This document shows positions 43,047-54,152 of a stretch of DNA of 64,000 nt, piece by piece. Made by a program: the position numbers and the translations under genes. The notes under the pieces were generated by a model. The model was not told the origin of the DNA. It searched no databases and saw only the letters and a list, made by a program, of their open reading frames with translations. The DNA lies in the NCBI GenBank assembly GCA_965178125.1, contig OZ237741.1, positions 930,001 through 994,000 of the forward strand. The letters are read 5' to 3'. This DNA is from Bilabrum cf. latius. Its lineage: Eukaryota; Bigyra: Bicosoecida; Bigyra; Bicosoecida. The stretch's first letter is position 1. Each line of letters begins with the position of its first letter.

Positions 43047-44972
43047 TCATGCCAGCAGCTCCACCACGTGCCGCGCCGACTCGCGAGTGTGCTCGTCGGC
43101 CGCATCGCAGCTCACCACACGGGCCAGATGATCCCCACCCTTCGCCCCGGCCACGGCTGCCTTTCCGGCCTCGCTGTCGCACAGGTACTCCAGGCTGCGG
43201 ATGCACGTGTGCCGCAGGGACGCGATGGCCGGTCGGAAGGCTCCGCTGATGGAGCCGTCCGTGGCTTTGGCGTCCTCCTGGCCGCAGCTGGCTGCCACAA
43301 GAGCATCCACACCACCTGGGATGGACAGCACGGCTTCCCGCGCCTCGTCCGATCCGTCCAGGCACTGCTTCAGTGCGATGGCTGCCAGCGTGCGCCGCAC
43401 CACGTCCACACGCTTGCGCATGAAGCACGCGGCCAGGTCAGCCACAGCGGCCTTCTTCTGCGCGCTCTCCACAACCGATGACCCGTCCAGAGAGCCGCCC
43501 CCGACGTGATACCCAGTGCCATCATCGTCCTCGTCATCCTCATCGTCCTCATCCTCGTCGTCCTCAGCATCCTCATCCATGCGGCGCAGCACGGCTTCTG
43601 CCGCGCTCAGCGCCTCCTCCATGGTCATGTCGCGCGCCCCGGGGGCGGCCTTGTCCATCGATGCAGGCGCCTCACCCACGGCCTGCCCGGAGGACATGGC
43701 CAGCAGCATGGCCAGGAGGCCCGGCTGTTTGGCAATGGCGGCTTTGGCTCTGCCCGAGGCATCATCGCTGGCCAGTCGCGCGAGAGATCCGAGAGCCTCT
43801 TCCGAAGCGTCGGCCCACTCGCCCTGCATCATGTCCATGAGTATCTTGAGGCTCGTTGCCAGGCTGCTGCCGTCATCATCGGAAACTGAGGCTTGCTCGC
43901 TGTCCGGTCTCTCGCTGTCGCCTGCAGAGCAGGCTGCGGAGGAGCCAGATGCTGTGGCCGCGTCAGCTGCATGGATCATTGATGTGACGTTTCCATCGTC
44001 TGTCTCTGGCAAAGCCGGGCCCCTGCCCAGCACCTGCTGCGCCGTCCTGCACTGCCCATGCAGCTCCATGCCTGCTTCGTTCAGGCCAAGCATCGTCAGC
44101 CGGTACACGTTTTCGAGCAAGAAGGCGTTGCCCTGCTGCCTGTCGAACTCCACGGCGAAGTGAGGATCTCCCTCCACATCATCCGACGGCAAGCCGAAGA
44201 AGCGAACCTTGAACTGCACCCACTGCCCGAGATCGTCGTACAGGTAGCAAGCGATCCTTCCTGCGTCCTTCTTCACCGACATGCGCGTCTTGGCGGCTCT
44301 CAGCAGTGCCACCACGTGATTGAATACTGTGTCATAGTTTGCACCAGTCACCTCCTGGTGGCTGTACTTCAGGAAATACGGATACGGGGGCATGGGTGGC
44401 GCCCCTGCCGGAGTTGCCGCGGTGGAGGGAACGGCTGCCGAGTATGCCTTGTCACCTGGCTGGAAGCCTCGCTTGATGGCTGCGATGTGCAGAAAGTGGG
44501 GGGGAGAAACGTCTGACGAGCATGCGGCTGCAAATTGCGCTTTCTTTGACCACAGGTCTATTTGGGGTCCTATTGACACCTTGCAGCACCGGGTAGTAAT
44601 GCCGAGATCGAACACATCAAAGCAGCTTCGCGGAGCGGACTATGTCTGCAACGATATGATCACTGGTCCAATAAATATGATTTCTGTCTCACTTGCTCCA
44701 GTCTGGTCAACGATCCGAGGGCTGTCGCCGCTATCGCCATCCAGTCCACCAGCACTCCTGGACACCTCTGTCGCAGCCTTCATCACGTGGCGGTGGTCGT
44801 CCATACCCAAAGCCACATCATCAGAATCCATGGCGCGGTCAACGTCTGCATCTGTTGCGACGTCCCTGTCGCTGCTGTCGTGCACCGTGCCAGCCTCAAC
44901 CTCTGGCAGCCCTCCGAACGCTGCCAAGGCCGCTGCGTGCTTCTTTCTCATCATTGACTCGCTGCTCGACAT
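43047..44972 (-). CDS. ARM-repeat protein with KA1-like segment, paralogue 1
   Basis: Exons 44693-44972 and 43047-44479, intron 213 nt, phase 1; 570 residues; TGA stop; no in-frame TAG. The N-terminal exon starts MSSSESMMRKKHAAALAAFGG and is acidic. The second exon begins with AIKRGFQPGDKAYS-type sequence (first residue Thr here), a Pro-rich PPMPPYPYF, and a segment VQFKVRFFGLP...GNAFLLENVYRLTML that resembles the KA1 fold of SNF1/MARK kinases (weak). Then come helical armadillo-like repeats (SLARLASDDASGRAKAAIAK; RSLEYLCDSEAGKAAVAG), an acidic DEDDEDDEDD run, and a final ESARHVVELLA helix. Function unknown. The second exon is nearly identical to that of paralogue 2 except for the stretch about 43850-43990. 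Confidence 0.8.
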
Positions 44973-45477
44973 TGTTTGATCTTTGAATAGTTATCTGCTG
45001 ATATACTGAGTTTCGGATCGTGGGCGCAAAAGCAAGTACTCAGGTGTGAGCGCAAGAACGTTGTCGAATTTCTTCACCTTTCTGTTTCGCCACTTCCGGT
45101 TTTCCTTTAAGCACCGAAAGCCCGTTCCCGGATATGTCTCTTTGGGGAACACGAAGCTCCCTATGGACACGAACCCGGGCAATCATGATTTAATAGAACC
45201 TGCACGCACGCTTCGGCTTGATATGGCAGCACAATAACTTAGGGGTGCACCCTCGCAGTGACCTGCTCATCAACACCACACTCCGCGCTGTGCTACCTCT
45301 TGGCGGCTAAAAATGTCTAAAGAAAACAACTACAATTTGAACTTGAGTTTCGCTAATCAAGCAACTATTCTCGCACTGCTACCCCATTGCACGCTAAACG
45401 CCCTTGCATACTCCCTGCAAACTCCCAAGGGGACTCGCACCAGCCGACCACATTTGACTGTTTCCAGCGCTGGCCGC
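44973..45477. other. Spacer between the two tandem paralogues
   Basis: Contains the promoter of paralogue 1 and the 3' flank of paralogue 2. About 20 bp before each stop codon side (ccagcgctggccgctcatgcc at 43032-43052 and 45464-45484) are also shared, so the duplicated block slightly exceeds the coding region. No gene recognised. Confidence 0.5.
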
Positions 45478-47498
45478 TCATGCCAGCAGCTCCACCACGT
45501 GCCGCGCCGACTCGCGAGTGTGCTCATCGGCCGCATCGCAGCTCACCACACGGGCCAGATGATCCCCACCCTTCGCCCCGGCCACGGCTGCCTTTCCGGC
45601 CTCGCTGTCACACAGGTACTCCAGGCTGCGGATGCACGTGTGCCGCAGGGACGCGATGGCCGGTCGGAAGGCTCCGCTGATGGAGCCTTCCGTGGCCTTG
45701 GCGTCCTCCTGGCCGCAGCTGGCTGCCACAAGAGCATCCACACCACCTGGGATGGACAGCACGGCTTCCCGCGCCTCGTCCGATCCGTCCAGGCACTGCT
45801 TCAGCGCGATGGCTGCCAGCGTGCGCCGCACCACGTCCACACGCTTGCGCATGAAGCACGCGGCCAGGTCAGCCACAGCGGCCTTCTTCTGCGCGCTCTC
45901 CACGACCGATGACCCGTCCAGAGAGCCGCCCCCGACCTGATACCCAGTGCCATCGTCGTCCTCGTCATCCTCATCGTCCTCATCCTCGTCGTCCTCAGCA
46001 TCCTCATCCATGCGGCGCAGCACGGCTTCTGCCGCGCTCAGCGCCTCCTCCATGGACATGTCGCGCGCCCCGGGAGCCGCCTGGTCCATCGATGCAGGCG
46101 CCTCGCCCACGGCCTGCCCGGAGGACATGGCCAGCAGCATGGCCAGGAGGCCCGGCTGTTTGGCAATGGCGGCTTTGGCTCTGCCCGAGGCATCATCGCT
46201 GGCCAGTCGCGCGAGAGATCCGAGAGCCTCTTCCGAAGCGTCGGCCCACTCGCCCTGCATCATGTCCATGAGTGGACCGAGGGCGTCGGCCGGATCGGCT
46301 GACGTGGCCTCTGCGGCAGATCCTGTGCTGATTCCTCGTGCCATAGATAGGGGTGCAACGGCATCTTCTGTCTCTGGCAAAGCCGGGCCCCTGCCCAGCA
46401 CCTGCTGCGCCGTCCTGCACTGCCCATGCAGCTCCATGCCTGCTTCGTTCAGGCCAAGCATCGTCAGCCGGTACACGTTCTCAAGCAAGAAGGCGTTGCC
46501 CTGCTGCCTGTCGAACTCCACGGCGAAGTGAGGATCTCCCTCCACATCATCCGACGGCAAGCCGAAGAAGCGAACCTTGAACTGCACCCACTGCCCGAGA
46601 TCGTCGTACAAGTGGCACGTGATCTTGCCCGAGTCCTTCTTCACCGACATGCGCGTCTTGGCAGCTCTCAGCAGCGCCACCACGTGATTGAATACTGTGT
46701 CATAGTTTGCACCAGTCACCTCCTGGTGGCTGTACTTCAGGAAATACGGATACGGGGGCATGGGCGGCGCCCCTGCTGGAGTTGCCGCGGTGGAGGGAAC
46801 GGCTGCCGAGTATGCCTTGTCACCTGGCTGGAAGCCTCGCTTGATGGCTGCGATGTTTCGGCATGAATCGAATACAGGATTTGTGATTGGGGAAGGTATG
46901 CAGTACTGCCATGTTGCACCGGATCGCGGGGAAACCGGAGACAGTCGGTGAACATGCTACCCTGGAGAACCCGCCGATAGCATGGGTATCATGTCCAATT
47001 CGCAAACTGTACCGTAGCCTACAGCATACAACAACACAAAATCGCGGGCTTGGATGCAAAGACCTCAAAAATGGGTGAACAACTGGCACGCATCTGGGTC
47101 CGTTGCGTACAGCCAAGCAACACCGTAGGACAACCCTCAAGCACGCCAGTACGACCTACTCGGATCAAAAGAGACAATAATATATGCACATGGATAGTGA
47201 CTTGGGCCTTACCTGATCCAGGAGCATCGATCCGACGAATCTCCTCGTCCACGGCAGCACTTCCACCAGCGCTTCGCACAACATCCTCGCCCTGCTTCAT
47301 GGCAACGCCTCGCCGAACCTCTTCAATGACCATATCGTCTGCTGAAGCACCTTTGTAGACATCACTGTCGGTGCCATCATCTCTGTCACTGACGTGCTCG
47401 CCAGCGTGGTCTTCCTGCTCGTCAAACGGAATCCCTCCGAAAGCTGCCAATGCAGCGGCGTTCTGGTCCTCGGTGGAGAATTCAGCTGATGCAGCCAT
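45478..47498 (-). CDS. ARM-repeat protein with KA1-like segment, paralogue 2
   Basis: Exons 47213-47498 and 45478-46847, with a 365-nt intron (GTAAGG...CATCGCAG), phase 1; 551 residues; TGA stop; no in-frame TAG. Same architecture as paralogue 1: acidic N-terminal exon containing DQNAAALAAFGG (paralogue 1 has KKHAAALAAFGG), then the near-identical second exon with the KA1-like and armadillo-like helices. Intron position and phase are conserved, but intron length and sequence differ and the first exons share only the AAALAAFGG core and a few acidic motifs. The region between the KA1-like and ARM parts differs (EDAVAPLSMARG here). An older tandem duplication with homogenised last exons is the simplest reading. 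Confidence 0.8.
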
Positions 47499-47975
47499 AG
47501 TTTGCAATCAAAATATTGTATGTGTGCAACCGAAAGGTGCCCTGCTTGGAACAATCTGCCTGTGATGAGCCTTCGAACGCTGTCCTGTGTTTGTGGCCGT
47601 CAGTATCTGTTCAGTTGAACAGAGCGTGGCCACCCTAATGTGATTTCAAGTAAGTAGTAAAATAAATTCTAACGATTAGCTTGAAACACTTAGCAGGACA
47701 TCCTAGGTGCAAGAGTATTGTCTTTCCCACCTCAGACGGCTTCCGCTGTTTCCCGGAATCATCAGAGTTTCACTTTTGGCACTTTCGCGAGCGACAAAAA
47801 GAAAAAGAGATAAACAAATGGGTTCCCGAACGTTCTTTGAGGGATCCAACTGCAACTGCATATCGTTCCTCTTACTGCAAAACGCATGGAAGAAATTGCA
47901 GTGATACTCACGCTTTTATGTTGTATATGCATACCACTATGCATTGGATTAACCTCATTTAGCAAGAATGACCAA
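47499..47975. other. Divergent promoter region
   Basis: AT-richer space between paralogue 2 (-) and the GNAT gene (+). No gene recognised. Confidence 0.5.
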
Positions 47976-49070
47976 ATGGACGGTCACACGGCGAGTCTCA
48001 CCAGAATTGCTGAGATTGGTGACGGAAGGATCTTGTGCCGGGTGTAGAGGGCAAGTACCGGCATGATACAGCAGGTTTCGGAAGTAACGACTGCTGCATT
48101 TATGAACAGCCCCTCCTACCTGTTCGTCTTCAGTGCTATTCCTGGGAAGGCCGCAAGGCGGGATGCCCTGCGGTTCCTTTTTCGCCAAACCCTTAGATTG
48201 CATCTCTACATTGATCCGGGCTGCTTATACGTTGTATTAGACGCATCCAAAAGCTCTAGTAATGCACGTGACAAGGATGCAGGCGGCAGTGCGGATGCGA
48301 TCGTGTGCAGCTTCGAACTTCGTCGCTCAGAGCGCAAGGTCAGCCTCTGGAACATGGTGCAGTTCGGGCTAGCGAAGGTACCCTTCCTATACGGATGGAG
48401 CACCCTCACTTCACTCCTCACGGCAGCGGGAGCCTTAGATGAGCAGCTCGCGTTGGCCCAGAAGCACCTGCTCCGAATCGGTCCAGGAGCAGCAGGGCAG
48501 CAGCAAGGCAACAGTCGGCCGGCTTCTGAATCGGGACGAAAACGAGGCTCTGCCCGCATGTTGCAGCTGGAACGCATGGTAGTATCACCTTCGGTGTAGG
48601 GCAAGGGCATCGGCAGCAAGGCGCTGGGTACAGCCCTCCGCGCGATCGAGCTATCCATGGCAGTAGGCGGAAACGCGACTGAACGACTCGGCACGGTTGG
48701 AAGCGAGAGCGAGGGCGAGGGCGAGGGCGAGGTGGCACCTGCCAGTGAGCTCATACGTGAAATCAAAATCCGTCCATCGGCGTTGCAGTCCCTCCGTGGC
48801 ACGTACGGCACTCGAGCAGGGGTCACCCTTACCACGCAGGAGGAGCGCAACGAGGCCTTCTACAAGAGGCAGGGGTTCAGGACGGTGTGGGCTGGGGAGG
48901 CGTACAAGGTGCAGCACTGGGTCATGGCGAGAGCGATGGTACCTGGGAGCCGTCAGGCTGATAGCACTGCACTGCGGCGCGATGACAAGCAGGGTCCGGA
49001 GTCTCCACGCCCTGAGGATGGCTCAATTGGCGGAAAGGTTGCATCGAAGAGGCGGGGCTCCAGGGCATGA
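47976..49070 (+). CDS. GNAT-family N-acetyltransferase
   Basis: ATG 47976 gives 364 residues; an internal ATG at 48063 is an alternative start (the TAG at 48045 is in frame only with the longer form). TGA stop 49068-49070. Seen: an N-terminal GNAT helix pair (VTTAAFMNSPSYLFVF...RRDALRFLFRQTLR), a strand with LQLERMVVSPSV, then TAG at 48597-48599, then GKGIGSKALGTALRAIE. This is motif A, the (Q/R)xxGx(G/A) loop that binds the acetyl-CoA pyrophosphate, with TAG exactly at the Gln position. The C-terminal motif YKRQGFRTVWAGE is the usual FYxxxGF strand (ERNEAFYKRQGF). A low-complexity SESEGEGEGE insert sits between motifs A and B. Substrate unknown. Confidence 0.88.
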
Positions 49071-49440
49071 CTGAATTGCTCAGTTGGTGTGATCAGCCGC
49101 CATGTGTCATGAGTGTCGTCTCGTCTTCTGTTACTCCTCAGGCTGGCTCGCCCAAACTGGCCTGCTGGTCGCCTGTCGAATCGACGCGGGACGATCGACG
49201 AATCATTGGATCCCGGGACCCTGACCGGACCGCATGCACTCACTGCTGAACAAAATGCAGTATAGACGGTCTTTCATGTGTTTGTGCTTCAAGTTGGTCG
49301 GTCATGGAGGCCAATAGCGGCTTGTGGCCAGCAAGGCCTGCAGCAGCGGCAGTTGCACTGCACTGTACGATGAACCAGCAGACCAGAGTTCCAGTCTAAT
49401 CAGCTCAAAGCAACGCAGACACCGTAGTATGAACTGAATT
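49071..49440. other. Intergenic region
   Basis: Between GNAT (+) and NAD kinase (+). No gene recognised. Confidence 0.5.
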
Positions 49441-51126
49441 ATGCTCCATTCCCGGCTGACTGCCCGTGCTACCGGCGCGAAGCTATTGTCACGGCTATGC
49501 CGATCACTCTCGACCGCAGTAGTTCCAACTTTGGATCTGTCAACAGCAGGCAGGCGTGGCCACCTGGTGCTAGAGAGAAGCGATGGATCGTAGACACTAC
49601 ATTGGGGCGACAAGATACCGGAGGGTGATAGCATCGCGGCCGACTGGAGGGTGCTCCATCGACGGCCTGCGCTCATTGGCAAGCAGTCCGCAGCCCCTGT
49701 GCCTGGTCCCGGCCGGGTTCTTGTTCTGAAAAAACCTGGAATATCCGACACAACACGCATGTTGTGCAAAACAGCCGATAGTCTTGCTGCAGAGGGGATA
49801 GAAACGCTCATTGAGCCGAATGTTGCCGTCGGTGACCGGGCCGAGCTATCGTTTGCTGGCGGCGCGGTGGTTCGAACGTGGGACCCAGAACAAGCAAGCA
49901 TGGTGGGTCAAGCTGTAGATCTTGTTGTTACCCTTGGGGGGGATGGCACTATTCTGTTCGCCAGCTCCAAGATCGGAGCGGATCTTCCCCCGGTGCTCGC
50001 GTTCGCCATGGGCACCCTCGGCTTCCTGACACCGTTCGACACTGAAGATCTTCAGGCTGCCATCCGGCGCACTCTACGTGGCGATGTTCCAGTTCATTGC
50101 AAGCAGAGGATGCTCGCACACATTGAAGGCGAGAAGCCCGCCGTGCAACCGGAGGACGCGTTGCAACCAGACAGCCCTGCCCTCGTCGTCAACGACGTGG
50201 CTCTCTCCTTCGCCTACCCAGGACAGCGACCGCCGCCGATCGTGCGGTGCCGCGTGAACGAGCGAGACATTCTCACGGGCGCGGGCGAGGGGCTGATCAT
50301 CGCGACCACCACTGGGAGCACCGCATACTCGCTGTCGGCGGGCGGGCCGCTCGTTGCTCCCACAGTCCCTGGGCTGCTCATCACACCCCTGTGTCCCGCT
50401 GACAGGTCAGACGCAACTGCTGCTGTTGTGTCAGACCAAGCAACCGTAGTAGTGGAGACGAGGGCAGCCATGCCGGCCGCACCGGGCAGGGAAGCGAGCA
50501 CAGAAGCACCTGCTCAGACGAGCACCGGAGCACCTGCTCGAGAGACCGAAGAAACGGCTGCCCATCAGGAGCCGCATTGGGACCCCGCGCAGCTCTTTAG
50601 CCCCAAAAATCGGCTATGGCGAACTTCCATCTACGAGCAGTGGCTGGACGCCGAGAAAAGCGAGCGGCCAACCGGGATATTTCCAGCGGGAGAGAGGGCG
50701 AGGATCGAAGAGGCGACTGCGGCGCTCGAGTCGCCACTTGCACACCGTGACGGTAATAGCAAGCCGGACGGCCCATTAGCTGGTCATGAGAGATCCCAAA
50801 GGCAAAGCAACGCGGGAGCGGACTCGGAGGCAACTACCCCACTCGGCGCTGCCGATGGCGAGGAGCAGGTGCTTCAAGCGGGTGCTCACTCAACAGACAC
50901 GAGCGGGTACACGAGTCTTGCGGTAGATATCGACGGGACGAGCGTGGGTCCGCTGAGACCAGGGGCCAGGCTGGTGATCAGGCCTGCAGACAGCCCGCTA
51001 GTGACAGTCAGCGCGCAGGCTCCCCTGCAGGATTGGCTCTCGGACGTGAGCAAAGTGCTCAATTGGTCCAAGCCGCCTCAGCGGAGGGTCGAGCTGAAGC
51101 GCATCGGAACGGCAGGGCATGCATGA
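49441..51126 (+). CDS. NADK: NAD kinase with targeting peptide and large insert
   Basis: Predicted 561 residues, ATG 49441 to TGA 51124-51126, one in-frame TAG at 49591. Phosphorylates NAD to NADP. The N-terminus (MLHSRLTARATGAKLLSRLCRS) is a mitochondrial-type presequence; the TAG lies between it and the LHWGDKIP segment. Kinase signatures: VLVLKKPG, VVTLGGDGTILFASSK (GGDG), FAMGTLGFLTPF, VVNDVALS (family NE usually; here ND), and ATTTGSTAYSLSAGGP. Between the catalytic core and the last strands (SLAVDIDGTSVGPL, usual DG) a disordered insert of about 140 residues is present (SPKNRLWRTSIYEQW and Ser/Glu-rich). The C-terminus LQDWLSDVSKVLNW matches eukaryotic NADKs. Without TAG as sense, the presequence would be separated from the enzyme. 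Confidence 0.9.
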
Positions 51127-51357
51127 CCCAAGCAATGGACGGAAATTCGAAGAAGGCATAGATTTGTTGATTATATTCAGGAATTGCCACAAACCCAACT
51201 CAACAGTAGACCCATGCAAGTGCACTAGAAAGGGCAGCATGCGCCGCAAGGCTGCAAGCCACCCTAATTCTCCTAGCACTTTGGGCCCTGCTGCAAGCCC
51301 CTACATCATCTCCGCCCGTGGGGCACCAGATCGGCCAAGTCCGGTCCAAAGGCTCGT

Positions 51358-53643
51358 TTAAAGCTCCATCGGAAGCTTGTCTTCCAATTCCGAGTCCGAT
51401 AGAGAGCTCAGCTGCATCTTGGATTCGGGGCCCGGAAGCGCAGTCGTGAACCGATCACTGCTGCTGCCAGGGGTGGCCCCTTTGCCTGCACCGACACTGG
51501 CGCCAGTTCCTGCACCACCTCCCGCACCGGTGCCCGCGAGCCCACCAGTGCGTGTACCCTTCCGACTCTGCCGATCGGTCCCTCTCTCTAGCCTCCCCCC
51601 TGCAGGGACCGACCCGGCGACGAGCACAGCTGCCGAGGGGTTCACCAGCCGCAGCGGTCCGCCCCCTCGTCCCTCTTTACCTGGAACATCGCTTCCCTTT
51701 GACGCGTTGAGGTCGAGGGTGCCCTTGGACCCGCTCGCCGAGGGGAGCAAGTTGCTCACGAACTAGAGATTGGACACACCATGCGTGCCCCAGGCCACTC
51801 CGCTCTGGCTCTGGCTCTAGCTCTGGCTCTAGCTCTGGCCCAAGTCAGACCGCCGGGTCAGCAGCACTTCGTCATCTTCCTATTCTTCACACCCACCCTC
51901 CTCCCCGCCCCCGCCCCCGCCCCCGCCCTACCCACGGTGGCGGAGCAAGCTGCCGTTGGGTTCCATGATCTAGCCCATCCCCACGATGGGGTGCACAGCG
52001 GACCCCCCGCCGCTGTTCCCCGGGTTGTTCCCTGCAGCCACCTCGCCCTCACCCCTGCCCTTGCCGTTGCCGCCCTGGATGGCACCCTCCTCACTGCCGC
52101 TGTTCCTTCTCTTCTTCGTCCGCAAGGACGGCTGCCACTGCCTCAGGTAGTCGCTGATGGCCCACACGAGTTCCCAGGTGGCCCTTGTCGTGGCAGGAGG
52201 GGGCAGGGCGTACCCATACGTCTCCTGCTCGTCCACCACACGCTGCAGCCTCGTCCTGCTCCTCCGAATGGACTCCTCGGGGCCCTCATCGCTGTTCCCT
52301 GAGTCTCCAGGGCACAACTACCACTTGATCGCGGCGCCCACTCGCACCAGCACCGCCAGCCCAAGGAGACCCAGGGCACACAGAAACACGACGACCAGCT
52401 GCCTGTTGGCGTTGTCCGGAACTGCGCCTGTGCCGCTCGCATCCTGGTCCCCGAACCACTGGATCTCCATCTAGGTGTATGCTTCTGTCTTCCACGTCTT
52501 TAGGATGGCCCGGTTGATTGTTTCCCGCAGCCAGGAGGGGGCAGCGGGACCCACCGCGATACCGTACTGCTGTTCCTCAAAGACCGGTCCAACCACGCTG
52601 AAGGCACCCCCGCCGCTATTCACAAAGTACGCCAAGATGGGAAAATCGTACACAACGGCGTCGCCACTCCCGCCCTCGAACGACTCTAAAGCGGCAGTCA
52701 CCGAGTCGTACGTGCTGACCTACACCCCGACTCCGTGTCTGCGTACGTACGTCTCCGCGGTAGAGCCCACGGGAACATTGACTGTCTTGCTTCTCAGGTC
52801 GCCAAAGCTCCCGATTTGTGAGACGGGGGCCTCCTGCAGCATGTACACCGTGACGAGTGCGGTCACCACGATGGTGAGCAGGGGGCCGAGCACCTTGAAT
52901 ACGAGCAGCGCTGGCTTGACGAAAGGTCCTTCTGGCTCCACGGCGTCCTGCCCGAACAGGCCGAGGAGAGCGATAGACGCGGCGGCCTCGAATTTCTGGT
53001 ACTCTGTCCCGCCCTCTGGCCATGCCTTGACTGGGCCTCTCGAGCACTCCTCCAGAGGGACGAGCAACAGTCCGCCGGCGAGGGCGCACACTACAATCAC
53101 ACCGAGGAAGAGTCCCGCCGCCTGGCCCAACGTTCCAAACAATGCAAAAGAGACTGACAGCAGGTCCGTCTGCTCTCTGGCGAGCACGCGGAATCCAGAC
53201 ACGAACCACGAGTGGCTGAAGTCGAGGTTGAAGGTGCTCTCTCTCGAGGACGTCATCGTGATCGCCGTGTGGCTGATGTCCACCTCACCGAGCCCAGCTC
53301 CTCGAAGCATTTCGACTGTTGTGGGGTACTCCGTGAAATTGAGACACGAAAAGTCGATGGGATCGTTCAACGGTGGCAGCAAGGAGTTGTCACCCCGCTG
53401 CTCCTCGATAGCAGCAACTTCCTGCTGCACCGCAGGCACAACCATCTCTGCCCAATACTACATTGCAAACCCTGTGTATGGGGCTGTGAGCTCGATCGGT
53501 AGAACGCCTTCCGCGTCGTCTCCGCTCATGGTGAATGGAGGCGTTATTTTTACTCCCATGTTCAAACATCGGAGAGCCAACGCATGATGAAAACAAAGCA
53601 TCAACACAGAAACTGATATTTCCTTGCGGGCAGACTCGGTCAT
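51358..53643 (-). CDS. Ionotropic glutamate receptor-like channel (plant/bacterial type)
   Basis: Predicted 761 residues, ATG 53643 to TAA 51358. Ten TAGs are in frame: 53458, 52720, 52471, 52318, 51970, 51928, 51880, 51829, 51817 and 51763. A signal peptide precedes MGVKITPPF; ligand-binding lobe S1 continues GFAM-Gln-YWAEM and VDISHTAITMTSSRE...FSHSWFVSGF. TM1 (about AAGLFLGVIVVCALAGGLLLV), a pore segment (EAAASIALLGLFGQ) and TM3 (VLGPLLTIVVTALVTVYML) follow. Lobe S2 has YVRRHGVGV, DAVVYDFPILAYF and YGIAVGPAAPSW, ending QWFGD, then TM4 (LVVVFLCALGLLGLAVLVR). There is no N-terminal ATD. The cytosolic tail includes a Gln-Ser repeat where TAG and CAG alternate. The S1 TAG occupies the acidic/polar site of the family GFxIDLW motif. 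Ligand unknown. Confidence 0.9.
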
Positions 53644-54152
53644 GTTCAAATTGTGGAATCCACGAGCACAAATCAAGTTAATGCAATTTGCAAGGGGACA
53701 GTTGAATCTCGTGCGCCCAACAGCAGCTACTCCCGTATTATGGCTACTTGAAAAATAAAAGATTATAGCAGTTTACCTCGCTTCCAATCGATTTGTCGCC
53801 TGGGTCGCTAAATATCCTAAGATGGTATGAGAGAGAGAGAGAGAGAGAGAAAATAGAGTTTTCGCACGCAATTCAATACCAGAGACAATCCGAGGACTGC
53901 CACCAAAGTAACGCGCACCTTAACAGGGGACCAAGAATGGCGTGCACACTGGTTGGTCGCAAGTTCCGGGCCGCCGGTTCGGCCCGGGGCCCCTTCTGTC
54001 TTTGGGTGGACGAGTGTCCCACAAGCCGGTCACAGCTTGAGTGAGGGCCCTATGCAGCTAATCCAGATACTACTTTCTAAGTTCATATGATCTATAGACA
54101 CAACAAGCTACAACCAAGTCTGGGGATGTGGATCTTTCTCTGCCATGCTCGC
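53644..54152. other. Intergenic region with a GA run
   Basis: Between the glutamate receptor start and the actin 3' end, both minus strand. A (GA)n run of about 25 nt lies at 53828-53852. No gene recognised. Confidence 0.6.

Noticed and set aside
52475-53587. 370-codon plus-strand ORF opposite the glutamate receptor
   Set aside because: Antisense shadow; the minus strand has the channel domains in order.
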